From NCBI GenBank assembly GCA_021396245.1, contig WNYE01000049.1, forward strand, positions 248,001-312,000: 64,000 nucleotides of DNA. Direction: 5' to 3'. This document shows positions 1-10,574 of the stretch, one piece after another. The position numbers were made by a program, and so were the translations under genes. The notes below the pieces were generated by a model. That model worked only from the letters and a program-made list of their open reading frames with translations, did no database searches and was not told where the DNA came from. The DNA comes from Sporothrix humicola. Taxonomy: Eukaryota > Ascomycota > Sordariomycetes > Ophiostomatales > Ophiostomataceae. How positions within the stretch are numbered: the first letter of the stretch is position 1; each line of letters begins with the position of its first letter.

Positions 1-474
1 GCCCTGGGCCACCATTTATTGGTTGCGGGCCATCGAGTGGCAATATCAGCCCTTCAAAAAGCTGTCGAGCCGTTTGAGAGTGTACCTGTCTGTCTCGTGC
101 GGACAGCCTTGATCACGCCCGGCTGGGAGGTGACGGTCGACCTCAACAAACGGTATGGAAAACAATCTCCGGACAAGATAATAATTCACTCCGGAACGGC
201 CCCCGCCTTTGTGTCAGCCACCCTTGAATCCATTACAAAACGCAACGCCGAGTATATCGAGCCTAACCGAAACTACGATGACGATACAGACGACGAAGAC
301 GGTGAGGATACTGAGGACACCGAGGACACCGAAGATGACGAGGACTACAGCAGCATGACAAAGGAAGAGCTGGAGAAGCTCGACAAGATTGCATACAGAG
401 AGCTGCGTGGTGCTGTTGCTAATTGTCTAGGTGTCGTTGGAACTGAAGCGTTTTGTGCGGATGACAGTATCTAA
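1..474 (+). CDS. 3' part of a caspase-like protein lacking the catalytic Cys (truncated by window edge)
   Basis: The frame is open from base 1 and stops at 472-474, giving 157 visible residues; the 5' part lies outside the window. It resembles the C-terminal half of a fungal caspase-like family in which a GHG motif (catalytic His) precedes a TTACYSGGW-type motif (catalytic Cys). Here the His region reads GHH near residues 3-5, while the Cys strand reads RTALITPGW, so Cys is replaced by Leu. The following VDLN matches the family's usual PxLN. The tail from about residue 92 is strongly acidic with short GAED/TED-like repeats. Unlike the neighbouring gene at 589-2503 it has no CPGD-type C-terminal domain. 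The family call is from remembered motif patterns and is moderately sure; an active protease is unlikely. Confidence 0.6.
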   Translation, partial: ALGHHLLVAGHRVAISALQKAVEPFESVPVCLVRTALITPGWEVTVDLNKRYGKQSPDKIIIHSGTAPAFVSATLESITKRNAEYIEPNRNYDDDTDDEDGEDTEDTEDTEDDEDYSSMTKEELEKLDKIAYRELRGAVANCLGVVGTEAFCADDSI

Positions 475-588
475 ATCAATGTGAGCACAGAGTGAAACTT
501 CCCGGTGCAACCGGGTGTAATAAATATAGAATTATATCATAAATAGACACCAGCGTTTAATTAAGAACACCCCCCCCCCAACATATTA

Positions 589-2503
589 CTACAGTTCTGA
601 GTAACCTTTGAAGCCAAGGCGCTCCAAACGCTTCATCAACTGGTGATATTCCTGCCGTTGCTTCCGAAGGCCTTCATCCTTATTTGCTTCCGTCTCAAAG
701 TACTCGGCATTCCTGTTCACAATGGTGAACATTTTATCCATGATCCTTTGTTCCGCTTGTCGACTGCCGAGACGTGCCTCGTAGACGGCTGCCTGGACGT
801 AGTACAGGATGCGGTAGAACGGCGGACCTTGCAAGTGTGACGGAGCAATTCTGGCGTAAAACGAATGCTTCTTTAAATAGTACAATATGGGACTCTTCTC
901 TTTTCGAAGCTCGTCGTGATTCGCGACTCCATTTCGAACATCCTGGACCATTTTATCCTGCCACTCCCACTTGTTCCAATGGAGGAGAGTGCGGCCGTCT
1001 GGTTTTGGCAGGCCGAGGGCGTCGATGATGCAGTAGTCGATATACCGAGCAACTTGGACCCGGTACCGCGCCATCCACACGATATCCCAGTCGTCGTAGA
1101 TGATTTCGTCGTCTTCGTCGTCAACAAATGGCATGGCCGACATGGTGGTCACGCCGTGTTCCGCGAATTCTTTCAGAGAGCCGGTGGTCAAAGGCCCGTA
1201 GCCAGCGCACTCGTCCCCAGGACACGTCTGCAGCATGCCCTCCGCAATCCCCCGAATAAAGCGATGGCGGCGTCCTGCCAAAGTGGTATGCCGTGAATCG
1301 ACATCGGATGCATCTGATGTGTTGTCTGTGTATGTTTCGAGGCATTCCCAATGACTAGAATAAATGTCCAAACATGACGTTGCAGGCTGTTGCCGCGAGG
1401 GACTCCAATAGCCGTATTCATCTGGTCTCAAAAACGTGAACTCGTGGTTGTCTGTGAATCCGGTATTGCTGTTGCGGGCGAAGAACTTGTTGACCGACCG
1501 ACAAAGCTCTATGGAGCTGTTCATCCGAAGATTGTATGCCGTATGGGCATCAATTTCGGCGGGGGTCTTGTCGAGTGAAGTTTGTTTCTTGGCATCGGAT
1601 TGTTCGTTGTCAGACTGTTCGTTATCAGACTGCTCGATATTCAGTGCCTCAAGAAGGTCCTCACTGTTGACCGTATCAGACGACTTGAGTGCCTCAAAGA
1701 TGGAGCCCACAAAGATGGGACTAGATTGTAGAGATATGCTTGGTTGATCCAACCACCAGAGGTTGTCTTTCCTGGCTGACGTTTGCGCGGCGTTCAGATC
1801 TTTTGTGAGACTCCATCCGCTGGAAAGGCTGGCGGTGGAAAGGAGTGACACTGGCACATCGGATTGCTCCAAAACGGCTTGGATCCGCACAAGGGTGAGA
1901 ATGTTGGGATAAAAGCTAAAGTGGCTGCCGTCCAGTCCGGGACTGCAAACAATGAGGAGCACGGAGCCCCCGTGCCGTTTTGCTGCCTTTGTGACACGTG
2001 AGACCTCGTCCAAGAATCTCTGGGCAATGTCCTGGTCTTTCTTGACCACGGTGACGGGTGTTATTTTGTCGTTTTGGAGGAGGCGCCCACTCAACACAAC
2101 CTTTGGGTCGTGACCAGGGTTGCCGTGGACGTACAAGCCGTGTTTATCAACAAGCTCTTGGGGGTTCTATCAGATCTGGTGTCAGTTTATGAGATGGCTT
2201 TCATCTGAATGTTTTACTTACATTGGTTGCTAACCAGGTCTGGCTCGTGCCGAGCCCTCTGAACAGGACGTTGAAGGCGTAAAAGTCTGAAAGGAACCAG
2301 CCATCCTCCCGATGCCCTGCTTTTTCGATCGGAGTAGGGCATATAGACACAACGTGCATGTTTCCGAATATCTGAGGAGGGGTTGTTGTTGGGATGGAAG
2401 CGGGCATGGTGACGGGTTTTTCGACAAACGGTTTTCTGCGGAAAGGATTGTTGAGGAAAGGATTATTGGAGATAGACTCCTTTTTATTTTGCGTTGACGC
2501 CAT
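589..2503 (-). CDS. Degenerate caspase-like protein with duplicated C-terminal domain (2 exons)
   Basis: Exon 1 is 2503-2222 and exon 2 is 2166-589; the 55-nt intron has donor GTAAGT, a CTGAC branch site and a TAG acceptor, and the join restores one 619-residue frame. Residues about 45-250 follow the fungal caspase-like layout: an SDFYAFNVLFRG segment, WLATN, LYVHGNP, VVLSGRLL, then VLLIVC. The canonical GHG is SPG (residues 169-171) and the canonical Cys is Ser207 in TASLSSGW, so both members of the dyad are lost and it should be a pseudo-protease. Residues 271-287 carry three EQSDN-type repeats. From about 396 to 619 there is a second domain (CPGD, SAMPFV, LGLPKPDG, QGPPF motifs) that also exists as two stand-alone genes next door at 2950 and 4263. 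It is divergent from the 2950 gene. Cellular role unknown; regulated cell death or a scaffold function is speculation. Confidence 0.75.
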
Positions 2504-2949
2504 TTTGATGTGTTATCGGTTGGAGGAGTGCGTATGGTGTTTGCATGTTAGTGGTGATGTGGTGATATGGGATCAAAGTGATGAAAGCAACTAAAGACGA
2601 GTTGTATTTTTGAAAAGATAAGAGTTTGATGGAAAGGTATAAATTAGGCAGGAACGATGCAGAAGATGTCATTTTAGGAAGGCACAGAAGACGTTGGCCC
2701 TTCCCAGGCTTAGTCACCCGAAGTTTTGGCCTGGTGATACCTGGCGGCCAGGAAGGCGCCATCCGGCCATCCGAGTTTTTACCAACTGCCTTGCATCAGC
2801 AAATTTCTGTCCAACTTTTTCACCGTTCTCTCGCCACTTACACCCTCATATCATCCAACCATTTGACTTTCTGATTCTCCTGCTCGATCCAGTTCCATCT
2901 CAAGATCGAGACCAGATACACCAGAACACCTTCCTCTCAAGCAGACAAA
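2504..2949. promoter_or_regulatory. Divergent intergenic region
   Basis: 446 bp lie between the start codons of the pseudo-caspase gene (minus) and its stand-alone paralogue (plus). The plus-strand side just before 2950 is pyrimidine- and CA-rich, as is usual for fungal promoters. Short ORFs here show no protein-like pattern. A shared promoter is an inference from the arrangement. Confidence 0.45.
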
Positions 2950-3747
2950 ATGGCATCTTCAGACGACCACGCGCAAGATGCTACGACCAACCACCCTCTC
3001 GCCGGCAGGAACTCGGACGCTCAAGATAAAACGGCTGCCCAGATCCGGGAAGTTGTTGACGCATGGAAACGCATATGCCCTGGAGATATCAACGGCGGAT
3101 ACTTCAACAGCTTCAACGGGTTCATAGATCAATGCGGAAAATTCGGCCTCTCGATCCAGTCCAGTTTTCCAAACTACTGTGGAGATACGGAATATGACGA
3201 TGGTTATGACCTGTTTGCAACCCTACACTATCGCCTCAGTGTGGCCCATCTCGTCGACAAGTCCATCATCGCTGCCCTCAACCTGCCAAAGCCCGACGGC
3301 TTGGAGTTGATGGAATGGTACGAGAAAAAATGGAAAGAAGGCGTCGTCGCTGACCCACAGCGCAAACCAACGAGTTACGATGAACTGAGCAAAGACAAGC
3401 GCGGTATCTGGAACTATATGGTCAAAAATGAATTCTCAAGAAAGTTCGATCCATGTTCCAACCAAGGACCTATTTTTGATCGGCCCATATTTTACGTCGT
3501 GGCGGCCATTTATGATGCCCAACTGGACGAAGAGGCACAGATGGAGGTGATGAAGAAAATCATCACCATAACCACTGAGAGCAGCCAGAACATTCGGAAG
3601 TTGGCAACTCAAGTTCCAGATGCCGAGAGTTTTGTTCAGGAATATCTTCCCAGAATCAAGCGTTGGGGGGAAACCGTCCGCCCATTTGCTCCTCTGATGC
3701 TGCGCTGGGGACATTATCATATACTGTCGGAACTTGATCATTCATAA
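2950..3747 (+). CDS. Stand-alone paralogue of the pseudo-caspase C-terminal domain, copy 1
   Basis: A single-exon 265-residue protein with no recognised domain name. After a short polar N-terminus, residues about 30-245 align with the C-terminal domain of the 589-2503 protein and with the 4263-5066 protein. Shared blocks are CPGDINGGYF followed by FNGF, an acidic loop and LFATLHYR, a helix ending LNLPKPDG, a W-rich stretch, QGPIF and AAIYDAQL. No signal peptide or membrane helix is visible. It diverges from its siblings after about residue 205, where the tail becomes basic and hydrophobic. It is cytosolic or nuclear by absence of targeting signals. The intact frame and conserved blocks support a real gene; the function is unknown. 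Confidence 0.75.
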   Translation: MASSDDHAQDATTNHPLAGRNSDAQDKTAAQIREVVDAWKRICPGDINGGYFNSFNGFIDQCGKFGLSIQSSFPNYCGDTEYDDGYDLFATLHYRLSVAHLVDKSIIAALNLPKPDGLELMEWYEKKWKEGVVADPQRKPTSYDELSKDKRGIWNYMVKNEFSRKFDPCSNQGPIFDRPIFYVVAAIYDAQLDEEAQMEVMKKIITITTESSQNIRKLATQVPDAESFVQEYLPRIKRWGETVRPFAPLMLRWGHYHILSELDHS

Positions 3748-4262
3748 TCGCGCTGCTCGCCTTTACTCTCTTGTACTCTTTTATTTTAATGGTCCTTGTG
3801 GATAACTTCTTAGGGAGGCTGTAATTCAAAAAGATGACTCAAAAAATATACAATATGCTGCTAACAAACAATACAAACACGGTGTCAAGTAGGGCTGGCA
3901 AAGCCCTAATGTTTACCTAGTATTAGAATACTCATTGAGCACTACTGATAGTCAGTATCTTAGTAAATGTCCATATACCAAAAACTAATATTGAGCAGAT
4001 ATTTATGCTCAGCCTCGAACCTAGAGAACTAGACATAAAATTGTTTTTGTGTGTACATGCTCCCTAGTACACAACTAGCTAAACATATCTTTTTTTTACT
4101 CTGAACCATCGAAACCGCAATATCATATATCGGTCTTATCTCGATTCTAAATTTACACAATTATCATCATCGTGTTGCATACATATCACCGGAAATTTTC
4201 AGATTCATCCTCATCATCTTGCTTTACCCGAACGGTATCAAACGCCATCCCAATCAAACAAT
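3748..4262. other. A+T-rich spacer between the two paralogues
   Basis: 515 bp. A small hairpin (AGGGCT, 4-nt loop, AAGCCCT) lies near 3893-3909, and the centre (3840-4110) is clearly more A+T-rich than the flanking genes. The right end supplies the promoter of the 4263 gene. No gene is seen. The hairpin start resembles the end of some hAT-type elements, but I find no matching opposite end. Confidence 0.4.
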
Positions 4263-5066
4263 ATGTCGTCTTCACACAGTCACTCCCAAGACGACAACAA
4301 TATGGCGTCCTCATCCTCGGCTTCTTCAGTCACTCTCCCTGGAACGGATCAGGCGTCGGAAGCTCGGACAGACCTCGTCTGCCATATCCGGGCAGTTGTT
4401 ACGGGCTGGAAGCCAACGTGTCCCGGGGATATCAACGGCGGCTACTTCAACAATTTTAACGGTTTTGTAAGCGAGTGTATGGAATATGGCGTGTCAAAAA
4501 TGTCCGCCATGCCGTTCGTGGGTGAAGACGACATGGAAGAGCTCATCGACGACGACGACGACCTATTTTCCACCATCCAATACCGCTCCAGTGCCGCCAC
4601 ATTTATCGACGAGTGCATTGTTGCCGGCCTCGGCCTGTCGAAACCCGGTGGACAGTCGTGTCTGGAGTGGTCCGACTGGGACTGGATGCAAAATATGTTC
4701 GAGGCATCTGGGGGAAGATTTGCCTCCGTCTACGAGCTGAGCAAGCACATGGACCTCGAAACGGACCGCACTTGGGACTATCTGGTTACCACGAACGGCA
4801 ATTTGTTCGGCGGGAAAATGGAGCAAGAGTGCATACAAGGCCCGCCATTTACGCGTCTGGTGCATTATGCAATGGCGGCCCTGTACGAGTCTGGGCTCAG
4901 CCCAGAAGCGAGCATCGGGATGATGGACAGGATGATCGACGTCACAGCAGATCATTGCAAATATTTCAAGAGGAAAGCAAGGGAAGACAAAGACGTTCAA
5001 AAGTGTTTGCGGAGATACAAACGGATTCAGCAGGCGATAAAGAAACTCGAGGAAGAATCCGCATGA
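4263..5066 (+). CDS. Stand-alone paralogue of the pseudo-caspase C-terminal domain, copy 2
   Basis: A single-exon 267-residue protein with a Ser/Asp-rich N-terminus of about 35 residues, then the same domain as copy 1: CPGDINGGYF and FNGF near residues 58-73, MSAMPFV shared exactly with the pseudo-caspase C-terminus, an Asp run, LFSTIQYR, LGLSKPGG, QGPPF, an AMAALYESG helix and a charged C-terminal helix ending LEEESA. It keeps blocks from both other copies, so it helps define the domain. It is a tandem head-to-tail copy of 2950-3747, about 515 bp apart. No targeting signal is seen. Function unknown. Confidence 0.75.
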   Translation: MSSSHSHSQDDNNMASSSSASSVTLPGTDQASEARTDLVCHIRAVVTGWKPTCPGDINGGYFNNFNGFVSECMEYGVSKMSAMPFVGEDDMEELIDDDDDLFSTIQYRSSAATFIDECIVAGLGLSKPGGQSCLEWSDWDWMQNMFEASGGRFASVYELSKHMDLETDRTWDYLVTTNGNLFGGKMEQECIQGPPFTRLVHYAMAALYESGLSPEASIGMMDRMIDVTADHCKYFKRKAREDKDVQKCLRRYKRIQQAIKKLEEESA

Positions 5067-5233
5067 TGAACAGTTGGATACTTGTTTGTGTTATTACAAA
5101 AGATTCATAGTTATTTGGTACCCCAATAAATGAGATGCAAAAACGACGATAAAATTATGTCTTAGTATCCTAATGTTTTATTTACAACGTGGCCAGATAT
5201 ACGACAGCCTGCAGCCTTTGGCACGGCCCAAAA

Positions 5234-6280
5234 TCACACGATTTCAGCCACCATGCACGGCTTGCCCTTCTTCTCAGCCACAACATCCCACACTTCGCTA
5301 CCCGACTCCTGCTTCTTCGGCTGTCTACGGATCTGGTAGGTCTGGCCCGCGTACAGCGGCGACACTGCCCGGTAGGTGATTTTTTGGGGGCCGCGGCCGG
5401 CCGCAGTGTTGGCGTCCTGCCAGTAATTCAACAAGTTGATGAGGTTGAGAGGGCCGTGGACGACCAGGCCCGAGTGCGCCTCAACGCGGTGTGTCCAGTC
5501 CTCGTTGTAATGGATCTTGTGGCCGTTGAAGGTGAGGGCGGAGAAGCGGAAGAGGGCGACGGGGGACCAGCAGAACGTGCGGATTAGGCCATCGTTTGCG
5601 CCCTCGTCAGAGGACGTGCTGGGGCCGTTAAAGGCCTGGAAAGGTGTGGTCGGCGCCGCGACTGTGGCCTCGTCAATGGCCGGGCGGAAGATCCATGACC
5701 GGCGGTCGACCACAGCCAACCCTCTTGGACTCCACAGCTCCTTTTCCACTTCGACCAGCACCATGCCCTGCCCCGTCGACTTGCTCGTTTTGGGCGTCGC
5801 GCTCACCAGCCGCGTGCGCTCCTCGACAATGTCGCCGACCAGCAGGCCGCCTTTCGTGGTGTCTTCCTTCCACTCCATGCGGCCGCCCGCCCACATACGC
5901 CGCGAGTAGGGCGCCGGCGCATTGAAGCTGCGGTCAGTCCCGTCGGCGCCCAGCTGCGACTCGACGCCGCCGGGCGTAAAGTAGGCGAGGTGGTAGCCGG
6001 CCGGGACGGGCGTGCCAAATGGCAGGACGGTGTCGTCACTGACCGGCACGCCCGAGACGGTCGGCCGCCCCAGGGTAAACGCCAGCTTGGCCAACTGGTT
6101 GGGGTCGATGAGCTGGCGGCGGACGACGGTGGCGTCGGCGTGGCCGTGGGCGGCCAGCAGCTTTTCGGCGGCCTCGTCGGCGGAGACCTGCAGTCGACGG
6201 AGTGACGTTGTGAATGTGCGGCAGCTCTTGCGGCCGGCTGCGCGGAAAGCCCGCGGGCACAATCTCGTTGCGGCGTTCAT
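5234..6280 (-). CDS. HTD2: Mitochondrial HTD2-like 3-hydroxyacyl-thioester dehydratase
   Basis: I chose the ATG at 6280 (348 residues) over the in-frame upstream ATG at 6376, because it begins an Arg/Ala/Ser-rich presequence (residues 1-31) typical of mitochondrial import. The body is a hot-dog fold of the MaoC/HTD2 type: RRMWAGG near residues 127-133, and the hallmark FSALTFNGHKIHY near residues 246-258 with the two His of the hydratase motif, followed by VVHGPL. Yeast Htd2 dehydrates 3-hydroxyacyl-ACP in mitochondrial fatty acid synthesis, which supplies octanoate for lipoate; that role is transferred from the family. It is convergent with the 4263 gene (167 bp between stops). Mesaconyl-C4-CoA hydratase-like is the alternative database name for the same fold. 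Confidence 0.8.
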   Translation of the reverse strand: MNAATRLCPRAFRAAGRKSCRTFTTSLRRLQVSADEAAEKLLAAHGHADATVVRRQLIDPNQLAKLAFTLGRPTVSGVPVSDDTVLPFGTPVPAGYHLAYFTPGGVESQLGADGTDRSFNAPAPYSRRMWAGGRMEWKEDTTKGGLLVGDIVEERTRLVSATPKTSKSTGQGMVLVEVEKELWSPRGLAVVDRRSWIFRPAIDEATVAAPTTPFQAFNGPSTSSDEGANDGLIRTFCWSPVALFRFSALTFNGHKIHYNEDWTHRVEAHSGLVVHGPLNLINLLNYWQDANTAAGRGPQKITYRAVSPLYAGQTYQIRRQPKKQESGSEVWDVVAEKKGKPCMVAEIV

Positions 6281-6710
6281 TGTGGTTGTGTTGATCGTGA
6301 AGTCAACAAGTTCAAATTGAGAGCCAAATTGGCGTGACGCCTCTTGTACTGTTGTCGTGATGTCCCCACCCGCCAATGGGAATGGTGAATGGAGCTGGCG
6401 CTGTGGAAGTCGGCTACTTCGCTAAACCCCGCGTTTTCAACTGTTTTCAGCGTGTCGACAGGGGCCAAGTAGCCGAATTTGTGTCAATTTTGGAGGATTT
6501 AGTGGGGACTACAGTGGACACCAGCGAACGTCATCGCCAGAATGCGCTAAAAGAGACGTTTACAAGCGCATCACGAGAACACTTCAGGTCAAAGCTTGTG
6601 TTCAAAAAGGTAAATTTGTTGATATACTTAAAATGTCGCTATGCAATATATAAATCCAAGTACTTCCATCATGTCCAGTATGTCCAAAATCTCCAATTTC
6701 CTATTAAAGT
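6281..6710. other. Promoter of the HTD2-like gene and 3' region of the Zn2Cys6 gene
   Basis: 430 bp. The segment next to 6280 is the HTD2-like promoter on the minus strand; the part near 6600-6710 is A+T-rich with AATATA/TATAAA-like words and is the likely 3' end region of the regulator. No ORF here looks protein-like. Confidence 0.4.
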
Positions 6711-9700
6711 CTACGGGAACCCCAAAACGTTTGGTCCCACGTTGCCGCCCGCCTGCCCGCCATACCCGCCAGCCTTGTTCGCGTGGTACGGCGTCATGTC
6801 GGGATGATGTTGTTGGAGAGCGCCCTGCGGTGTGACCTGTGTGACCTGTCCCACCTGGCCGACTTGTCCTACCTGCCCGACATGATGTGGCATGGGCGGC
6901 TCAAACATGGCGTCAAAGTGGCGCGGCGTCATGGGCCGACTGGACGGGAACGGCAGCAGGTTGACCAGCTCCTCGAAGAAGGGACTGGGCAGTTGCGAGA
7001 GCGGAGTGAGGCCAGTGCCGCCGCTGCTGCTGTCGTCGCCCGTACCGCCGCCGTTGGCACCGGCATGCGTCGGGTACATGCCGTGGCTGGGGCCGTAGGT
7101 GCCATAGCTGCCAATGCCATACTGCATCGGGTCGTAGCCTTGGCCTCCATTGTTCATGTCCGTGGCCACGGTGGTCGAGGCCGTGCTCATACCAGCAGCG
7201 ACAGCATTGTTCATGGGATACTGGGCGTTGTTGTTCCCATTGTTCTCCCCGCCACTGCCGTTTGCATTGCCAGACGTGCTGCTGGCACTGCTCCCCTCGA
7301 CATCGGCCGTCTCCCGGCTGCTGATCTGGCCCTGTCCAACATTCTGTGTGCGTCTCCGCGTGGTGGTCGACATCCGCGCGTAATCAAGACACTCCATCAG
7401 GTCATTAGCATCGATGGGGTCGATCCGCAGTGCTTGCGGTCCCTGCTGCTTTTGCAGAGCGGCCGGGTCGGGGTCGACAATATGGGCAAACCGAGGCCGG
7501 CCTGCTGAAATGGCCGTTTGCGTGGCCGTGTGGAAATCGTGCAGCCGCGCCCGCATGCGCGCACAGCTCTTCCAGTAGATGCCCAGATTTTCGAGGTTCT
7601 CGAGACTGGCAGCATAGCCTGCCGCCGCCGCTTGCCGGACGCCGCTGTCGGCCGCCTCCAAAAACAAGACGTGCACGACGCCAGCAACCATATTGCTGTA
7701 CCCATAAAACGGATCGTAGCTTGTCGTTAGTCGCTCGGTGTGGAGGGACCGGATGTCGCCCATGAGTTGGGACAAAGCGCGCGCTGCATTGTGGCATGCA
7801 GCTCTCGTGTGCAGCACAAAGCTTTGGGGTGTGCGCTGGCCAACGCCGGCGAGACGCTGCCACAGTAGGAATGGGTGGTACAACAGGCATTGGCAGAGAT
7901 AAAAGATGGCGTGCGAAAAGGCGAGAGGTGCCGCACGATGAGAGTCAATTTCGGCAGTGTCGACATCGGCGGTGCCCGTGCTTCCATCACTCGATCCTGT
8001 CGCGTGATCGGCACCTCCCTTGATCTTGGTCGACGTCTTGAGACAGCTGCGGGCAATCTTGGTGGCGACCGGCTCGTTGAGGCCCAGCTCTGACTCAAGG
8101 TGGAGGACGGCCGAGTGCAACGCCGAGTACTTGCTGCGCGGGCTCCACGGCGGCAGTTTGCCGCTGCTCGTCTGCTCTTCCTGCTCGCCCAGGGCGTACT
8201 GTGCGCATCTTCCCAGCAGAGACGTGACTAAGACTGTGACGGCAAACGGGCTCAGCTGGCTCAACTCGGTGGTTCCCGTATCGGACCAGGCCGGCGACGA
8301 GTCGGCAGCACCACCTACTGTCCCCTCTGCATCAGCCGTCAGCTGTCCCAGGGTCGGTGGCCGCTGGTCTGCTGCCGGCAGTGTATCACTCCTCCACACG
8401 TCCTCGTCGCATGGTAGCCGCAGTCGACAGTGGTCATCCAGGATGGTGGCCGGCCGTTCTCGACCACATGAGATGAGCTTGTCGCACAAGTAAAACGACC
8501 AAAAGACGCGCCGTCGCTCTTCTTGATGTGCGGGTGGCAAGCTTGCGTCGGGCTCGACCATCAGCCGGAAATCCTGGCACAGCCGAATGGCCAGACCGAC
8601 TTTGATCCACGACGCCTGGGTCCTACCCTCGGTGTAGTCGATGATGGCCAGCAACAAGATCGTCTGGACGACGCTGAGCTCGGCATCGCTCTGCAGGCCG
8701 TTCCATGGCACGACAATAGCGCGCCACGATTGCTGAGCATAGGCGACAGTGGCCGCTGCCCGTCCACCCGGGATGCCGGCAAAGAACCGCTGGTCGCTCG
8801 AGTAGCGGACGGTGCTGGCCACCAACGCAAACACAAGGTGGGTAGGCACTTCGCGCGCCTTGATCTTTTGGCGGAAGCTGGCTTCGTGGAAGAGGGAGTA
8901 GGGCTGGTTGTGGCAGTACCGAAAGTACAGGTCGGCGGCGGCGTCAATGACTTCGGGCGGTGGCAGTCGTGTGTGAAGCCCAAGGCCGCCGGGCTGGACG
9001 ACAGTCGACGGGCCGTTGTTTGCCGTCGTGTTCCTCCTCTCCATGCCGTCCATATCTGTATCGACGCCGTTCTCGACGGCCACCGCATTGTCCATTGTCG
9101 TGTCCATCGTGTCTTGTGTCGGCGTCGCCGTGTTCGTGGCCGACGTGCTGCGCGTGTGCATTGACAGCGTCTCCGTCATTGTCGTCGCAAACTTGGCGAG
9201 TGTCGATTCGAGGCTAAAAGTCAGCATGTATTCAATATGAATTATCGTCAGTAGGAGGCCTACCTCTTGATACTGCTCGCTAGGCTGGACATTTGCATCT
9301 CCATGGCCATGATGCGGTTGGTGAGGTCGGGCGTCGGTTGTGACTGCGGATGTGTCACTGCATGCGATGTTTGCGGATGCTGTTGGTGAGGCTGCGGCAG
9401 TGCCTGCTGAACCTGCCCTTGGGCTTGTGATTGCCCGCCAGACTTGGGCACAAACGGTGCCACTGCTTGCATAGATGTCATCTCCGACAACTCGGCGTCC
9501 GTTGTCGGCTCGGGCGTGCTGCGCGCCGTCGACGTGCTGCCCATGCGGCTGCGCATCCGGCCCTTGTGCCGTTGTGTCGAGGTGCTTCCTGACGCTGACG
9601 CCGAACCCGACCCTGAGCCAGATCCATTAGACGTGACTGATGTGGTCGTGGCCGACGTAGTGGCCGACGCGGCCTGTGACGTCGCCCGCATCTGCTCGTC

Positions 9701-9908
9701 GTCGTCCGAGTACGAGCACGGCTGGTTCAGCCGCACGCAGAACGAGCACGCCGGCTTCTGCCCGGGGCATCGTGCTTTTTTGCGTCTGAGGATTAGCTAC
9801 GAGCAGCATAGGTAAGAGAATGAAAAGCGTCGGGTTTCCCTACCTGCAATTGTGGCATGCTTGCCGGATGCGCCGAATCGGCTTGTAATATGTGATTGGT
9901 TCGGACAT
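6711..9908 (-). CDS. Zn2Cys6 transcription factor with fungal-specific TF domain (3 exons)
   Basis: Exons are 9908-9844, 9785-9264 and 9213-6711, with introns of 58 nt (GTAGGG...CAG) and 50 nt (GTAGGC...TTTTAG, CTGAC branch site). The join gives 1,029 residues. The first intron splits the zinc cluster: Cys18, 21, 28, 35, 38 and 45 are spaced C-x2-C-x6-C-x6-C-x2-C-x6-C, with basic CRRKKARC. Low-complexity Ser/Gly/Gln regions follow, then a fungal_trans domain (LYFRYCHNQPYSLFHE, ARRVFW-type and SCGRERP motifs) in the middle. The C-terminal third is Gly/Asn/Met-rich with repeated GQV units near the end. It is a nuclear regulator; the target genes are not evident. The neighbours are unrelated housekeeping-type genes, so it need not regulate them. 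Confidence 0.88.
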
Positions 9909-10574
9909 GTGTGGTTGTAGTGAAGATCGATGGAAAGATTCACGTGGAGTTGATGGAAGAACACGTCAAAATTGGTCAAGTCATAGAACTCATAATTGGA
10001 AATCGTAAAAATGAAAGCGCGTGACTCTGTCGTGGATTTTCTTTTAGCGAAAAAAACGCGATTATGGAAGGTGCAATGTGTGAGTGAATGCGAAACGAAA
10101 GAGGAAGGAACGATGCGATGCGCACAGGAATACCCACTCTGTTCTGAAAGCAGCAACAGCAGGCAAGACAAGACATCATGTAGGCGACATGGACATGGCA
10201 TGGCCTGACACTTATTCCTTCTCCATCCTTTCAGTCCCCTCCCCGTCTCTTGTTTTCCTGGAGACCCCATTCTTTTTTGTTCTTTTTTTTTCTCGTTTCT
10301 TTCACGTCCCCTTTCTCCTCTTTCTTTTTCTCCGCATGATCAGGGCCTAGCGTTGAGCGCTAATTCGTTGGTCAGCCACTGGTCAACCACTATCGCCCAG
10401 TGATGATCCCACAGACCACCCACCCAACACCCACTGACCTCCAGCGCTATTTCCGCTAAACGAGACCCACTGTGGCACGCCCCACTCCATGCAAACTGCA
10501 GGTGCACACTGCAAAGCTCCATCCGACTCTCCTCCAGACAAAGCTCACCTTGCTGATCACTCCTCACGAGCTCA
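9909..10574. promoter_or_regulatory. Upstream region of the Zn2Cys6 gene
   Basis: 666 bp between the regulator's start codon and the stop codon of the AAA ATPase gene. It holds the regulator's promoter and a long plus-strand T/C tract at about 10215-10335. No gene is seen. Confidence 0.4.

Noticed and set aside
4005..4045. GGTTCGAGGC word on the minus strand resembling a tRNA B box
   Set aside because: No A box at the right distance and no cloverleaf pairing; not a tRNA.
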